DNA from: Medakamo hakoo
Taxonomy: Eukaryota > Chlorophyta > Trebouxiophyceae > Coccomyxaceae
NCBI GenBank assembly: GCA_026636295.1
Contig: CP089462.1
Coordinates: 248,001-312,000, forward strand
Direction of reading: 5' to 3'
DNA length: 64,000 nucleotides
Within the stretch, counting starts at the first letter, position 1. The number at the start of each line of letters is the position of its first letter. The translations under genes and the position numbers were made by a program. The notes under the pieces are model-generated. The model made no database searches, was not told the DNA's origin, and saw only the letters and a program-made list of their open reading frames with translations. Below are positions 60,477-64,000 of this stretch, in pieces.

Positions 60477-63400
60477 ATGGACCGGTACGGCGACGGCGCC
60501 GGCACCAGCGCCGCCGGCGGCGCGCCGCCAATGGCAACGGCCACGCAGCAGCAGCAGCAGGGCGCGCGCCGCTCCCGCCCGCGCCCGCTGTCCATTGGCG
60601 ACGTGGCCGCCGCCGCCGCCGCCGCCCCCGGTCCACTGACAGCGGGCGACGGAGGCGGCGCGCCGGCTTGCGCGCCCGCCGCCGCCCCACCGGCCGACGA
60701 CGACGCGGTCGTGCTCGCGTCGCCTGCGCCGTGGGCTGGCGGCGCCGCGGCCGCTGCACCGCCTCCATCCCTCCTGCACCGCGGCCCGTCCCTCGCCCTG
60801 CCCAGCCCAGCTCCCGCGTGCACGCCCTCCCTGGCGGGCGTGCCGCGGCGATTCAGGTGGTGCGTTTTTTTGGGGGGAAATGGGGGGGGCGGGCTTTCAG
60901 TCGCGGCGCGCGCGCGCACGCGCCCCCGCATGCCCCTCAACCACTCTCTCCCTCCACAACGACTCGCGAACGATACAGGCCGGCCCGCGCCGACCCGCCC
61001 GACGGCCCGGCTGTGCCTCCTCCCGGAGTGGGTGACGGCCCATCGCCCTCTCCAGTCCGCCATGCCGGGCGCGCTGCCTCCTCGCCCCCGTCCTCGGACA
61101 ACGACGATGGCGACGACGACCGGTGCGGGCCGCTGCCCGACCTGACACCACCGCCCGTCGCGGGCGGCGCTGGGGGAGGCCCGCCCCCGCTGCCGCCGGT
61201 GCGGGACCGCCCGCGCGCCTCGTCCGTCGCGCCCGAACTGCTGACAGGCCAGCCGGCCGCCGCTGCCGGCGCCTCGCCCTCCAAGCGGGCTGCGGCGCCC
61301 CCGCCCGCGGCCGCGCCGCCGCCGCGCGCCCGCCCCGCGCTCTTCATGTCGACCGACCACGCCCTCCGCCGCCACTTGGCGGCGGCGGCGGCGGCGGCAG
61401 GCGGTGGGCCTGGCGGGAGGGGAGGCGCGGGCGCTGCTGCCGCGGCGGCCGCGACGGCGGGCCCCGCCGGGCGCTTGCTCCTGGGCGTGGGCGCGCCGGG
61501 CGCGCCGCCCCCGCCGCCGCCCCCGCCGCCCGCGCGCGCCGCGCTCGCCGCCCCCCTCCCCCTGACCCGCGAAATCGAGGCCCGCATCCAGTCGCTCGGC
61601 ACCGAGCTGCCCGCCACCCACAAAGCCGTGCTCTGGGTGGGCGTCATCCTGGACGTCGCGTCCAAGGCGTCCATGTGCGCCCAGCTCTACCGGTTCGCGG
61701 CTGACTCGGCCTGGTACAGTTTTGCCGCGCTGGCCGCGTTCGCGTCCGCCTCCTCCGCCGCCGTGACGGGCTACTGGCTGTCGCACTACCCCAACGCGCT
61801 GGCGGAGCGGGCGCTGCTGCGCAAGCGCGCGGCGGCGGCTGCCGCGGCCGTGGCGGCGGCGGCCGCGGCGGCGAGCGCGGCCGCGGCGTCGTCCGGGCCA
61901 GACGCGTCGCCGCCGCCGCCGCCCCCGCCGCCGCCGCCGCGTGCCTCGCCGCCCCCGCCGCCGCCGCCGCGTGCCTCGCCGCCCCAGCCGCTGCGCGCCC
62001 TGCTGGCGGGCGGCGGCGCCGCCCGGTCCCCGCGCCGGCCTGGGGCGGCCGACTCCACGCGGTCGTCCCGCAATTCGTCCTCCGCCGCCTCGTCCGGCCT
62101 GGCCAAAGCCCGGCGCCAGGCGTGGGTGCGCCGCCTGGGCACGCTCGCCGCCGCGGCCCAGCTGGGCACCGCCTTCGCCGCCGCCCGCGCCCTGCGCGCG
62201 TCCGAAGTGCGCCAGCGCCTGGTCGCCATGGACCTGCGCGGCATGCGCCTGGCCGACACCGTGTTCCTGACCCTGGGCGTCGCGGCCCTGAACGCCTACG
62301 TGACCGTGCGGTGCGGCGGCGCGGCCGCCGCGCTCGCGGGCGGCGGCGCGCCCGACGCGGACGTCGAGGCCGTCGCCGGCGCCCTGGCCGGCTGCGCGCC
62401 CGGCAGTGGGCGGGCGCTCCTGCGCCTGGCGTCCACGGGCGGCGCCCTCATCTCCGCGGCGCTGTGCCACCTGGCCCTGGAAATGAACGACCGCCGCCTG
62501 GCCGCGGGCGACCGGCAGCACGCGCTCCAGGTGCGTGTGTGTGTGTGTGTGTGGAGGCACCCCAGGCAGGGGGAGGGAGGTAGGGGGCCCTTGTTTTTGT
62601 GCTCACGCCGCCCCCACCCTCCTTCCCCACCCACCCACCAGCTCACCGCGCTCTTCGTCTACCGCGTCATGGAATCCGGCGCCCGCATCGCGGCCCTGGC
62701 CGTCTTCGCGTCCGTCGCGGGCGCCTGGCTGTTTGGCGTGCTCGCAGGCCACGCGGCCGCCGTGGTCACTCTCCTCGCCCTGCAGCAGCGCCGCCCGCGG
62801 GGGGGCGTGCACCGGCGTGGGAGGGGCCGGAGGGCGGCGGCGGCGACCGCGCCCGCTCCGCCCGCCCCACCCCGCCCCTGGCGCAAAGTTTTCCGGGTCG
62901 TGGCCATCCCCCTGCCGGCCCGCCTGGGCTGGCTGGGCTGCGTGCGTGGCAGCGGCGGCGGCGGGAGCGGGAGCGGGCCGGCCAGCGCCGCCCTGACGCG
63001 CGTGCCCACGGCGACGGTCACCCTGACCGCCAGCCCGGGCAAAGCGTCGCCTCCCATCCCGGCCCGCCGCCCGCACGGCAGGGTGGCCCGCCTGCGGGCG
63101 CACCTGCCGGGGCGGAGTGGCGGCGGCGGCGACGGGGGGGAGGTGGACGACGCGCGCCCACCCTCGCCGCCGCCCTCCCCACCACCCGCCACGCCGCCGC
63201 CGCCGGTCCCGCCTCCGCGGTCGCCGCGCGCCATTCCCATCGCCCTGCCGCGCTCCACGGACGCCGCCCTCCTGGCCGCCTGCCTGGCGTGGCCGCCGTC
63301 GTTTTATGTTTCCGACGCGACCGACAGGTCTGGCGCCTTTTGGTGGCGGGCGCGCATGTTGGGGCGCAAGTCCTGCGCGTCCGTCGCGCCCGGCGCGGCC

Positions 63401-64000
63401 CTCATCCCCTTCGCGCCGTACACCGGCCTCGTGGCGGCCGAAGCCGCGGTCCTGCTGGGCGTGGCGTGGGCCAAGTCGCCGCCCTGGGCGACGCCGTACG
63501 TCGCGGCCGCCGTCGTCCTCCACCTGCTGTGGGGCCTGGCCGGCGCCATGTGGCTGACGGCGGAGGTGGCCGCCGCCTCGGACGGCGGGGCGGCGGACGC
63601 GGCGTTGGAGCGCGCCGCCGCGGGCGCGGAAGCCGCGGCCCTGGCAGCGGAGCTGGCGTCGGTGGAGGAGGATGGCAGCGGGCACGGCGGCGGCGGCGGG
63701 GACGGCGGGGACGGGGACGACGACGACGCGTCCCGCCTGGAAGCCGGCCTGGCCAAGGGCGCCGCCCTCCCCGCGCTGCCGGCCGGGCCCAATGGCTCGC
63801 GCCGGGCGTCCGAGCCCGTCGGCCGCCAGGCGGCGGGAGGGTCTCCGCCCCCGCCCCCGCCCCCGCCGCTGGTTGCGGCCGAGCACCACCCGCCCGCCGA
63901 AGACGACCCGTCCTTCCACCGCGCAGCGTCTACGCCCGTCCGCGGCCGCCACGGCAGTGCGGGCCGGGCCCGGCCATCCCCGCCCGCCTCCCCGCGCGGC
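60477..64000 (+). CDS. XK-related-like multi-pass membrane protein (3' end beyond window)
   Basis: Three exons (60477-60856, 60979-62530, 62642 to the edge) give more than 1090 residues, still open at base 64000. The first 350 residues are cytosolic-looking, Pro/Ala/Asp-rich low complexity. The membrane part opens with LPLTREIEARIQSLG and AVLWVGVILDVASKASMCAQ, then AWYSFAALAAFASASS, a Pro/Ser linker, DTVFLTLGVAALNAYV, LRLASTGGALISAALCHLAL, FVYRVMESGARIAALAVFAS and later PPWATPYVAAAVVLHLLW. The spacing and the YR..E..AR..AL motif recall XK-related proteins, some of which scramble phospholipids. Similarity is by pattern only, so another polytopic family is possible. A 27-bp tandem repeat codes for the Pro-rich loop. 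The gene starts 246 bp head-to-head from the coiled-coil gene. Confidence 0.55.
61910..61985 (+). repeat. 27-bp tandem repeat coding for Pro-rich loop
   Basis: A unit of CGCGTGCCTCGCC followed by CCG triplets occurs about two and a half times inside the XK-like gene, giving PPPPPPP-RAS-PPPPPPP-RAS. The near identity of the copies at DNA level indicates recent duplication by slippage. Confidence 0.75.

Noticed and set aside
58769-62560. A single open frame of more than 1200 codons on the minus strand spanning several genes
   Set aside because: Very high GC removes stops, so antisense frames stay open by chance. Only the part up to 60230 has splice-supported, protein-like sequence; the rest is the shadow of the XK-like gene.
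1-64000. TGTAA poly(A) signal typical of many core green algae
   Set aside because: It is seen soon after the stop codon in only two genes (the LysR gene and the flavin monooxygenase). Most 3' flanks are merely GT-rich, so I do not use it as a feature or for taxonomy.
1-64000. Transposons, LTR elements, virus-like elements or CRISPR arrays
   Set aside because: No integrase, transposase, reverse transcriptase or capsid-like frames, no long terminal repeats and no regularly spaced repeat arrays were found. Only microsatellites and short tandem repeats are present.

Overview
The window looks like a piece of nuclear chromosome from a compact, very GC-rich unicellular photosynthetic eukaryote, most likely an alga of the green lineage. 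The genes are eukaryotic (TOM40, primase, SNF2/RING, Integrator subunit 11, SEC23-like, TVP23/ECHIDNA) and are interrupted by short GT-AG introns. Several products are typical of plants and algae: a GFS12-type BEACH protein, a phytyl-ester-synthase-like acyltransferase, an ALMT/FUSC-type transporter, a plant-type DUF819 membrane protein, a plastid-targeted LON-domain protein, an RbcR-like LysR regulator, and two secreted proteins with an LTP/2S-albumin-like cysteine pattern. The species cannot be named from the sequence alone.

I resolve 27 protein genes, about one per 2.4 kb, 22 of them complete. Two run off the window edges (TOM40 on the left, an XK-related membrane protein on the right) and the bZIP gene lacks a resolved 5' end. 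From left to right: TOM40 (-), double LysR regulator (-), primase small subunit (+), FA-methyltransferase-like/BACK/F5-8C protein (+), KH-domain protein (+), GFS12-like BEACH-WD40 (+), SNF2/RING ATPase (-), MaoC/enoyl-CoA hydratase 2 (+), flavin monooxygenase (-), ALMT/FUSC-like (+), SEC23-like (-), TMEM214-like (-), two tandem pepsin-like proteases (+,+), TVP23 (+), low-complexity protein (+), bZIP (-), INTS11 (+), DUF819 (-), unknown helical protein (-), TPR protein (+), phytyl-ester-synthase-like (+), two cysteine-rich secreted proteins (-,-), LON-domain protein (+), unknown coiled-coil protein (-), XK-like protein (+).

The layout is tight. Seven gene pairs are divergent with 101 to 744 bp between start codons. 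Convergent pairs are separated by as little as 43 bp. Most of about 33 introns lie in the first half of their genes, and several first exons code for only 11 to 25 residues. Two introns appear to use GC donors. The longer gene-free stretches hold simple repeats and, at 41784-42090, a TATA box, strong hairpins and a T10 run that could be a Pol III transcription unit.

The genes do not form one pathway. They form small functional themes: membrane traffic (SEC23-like, TVP23, GFS12-like, TMEM214-like), secreted or vacuolar proteins (two proteases, two cysteine-rich proteins), lipid metabolism (ECH2-like, phytyl-ester-synthase-like) and nucleic-acid transactions (primase, SNF2/RING, INTS11, KH, bZIP).
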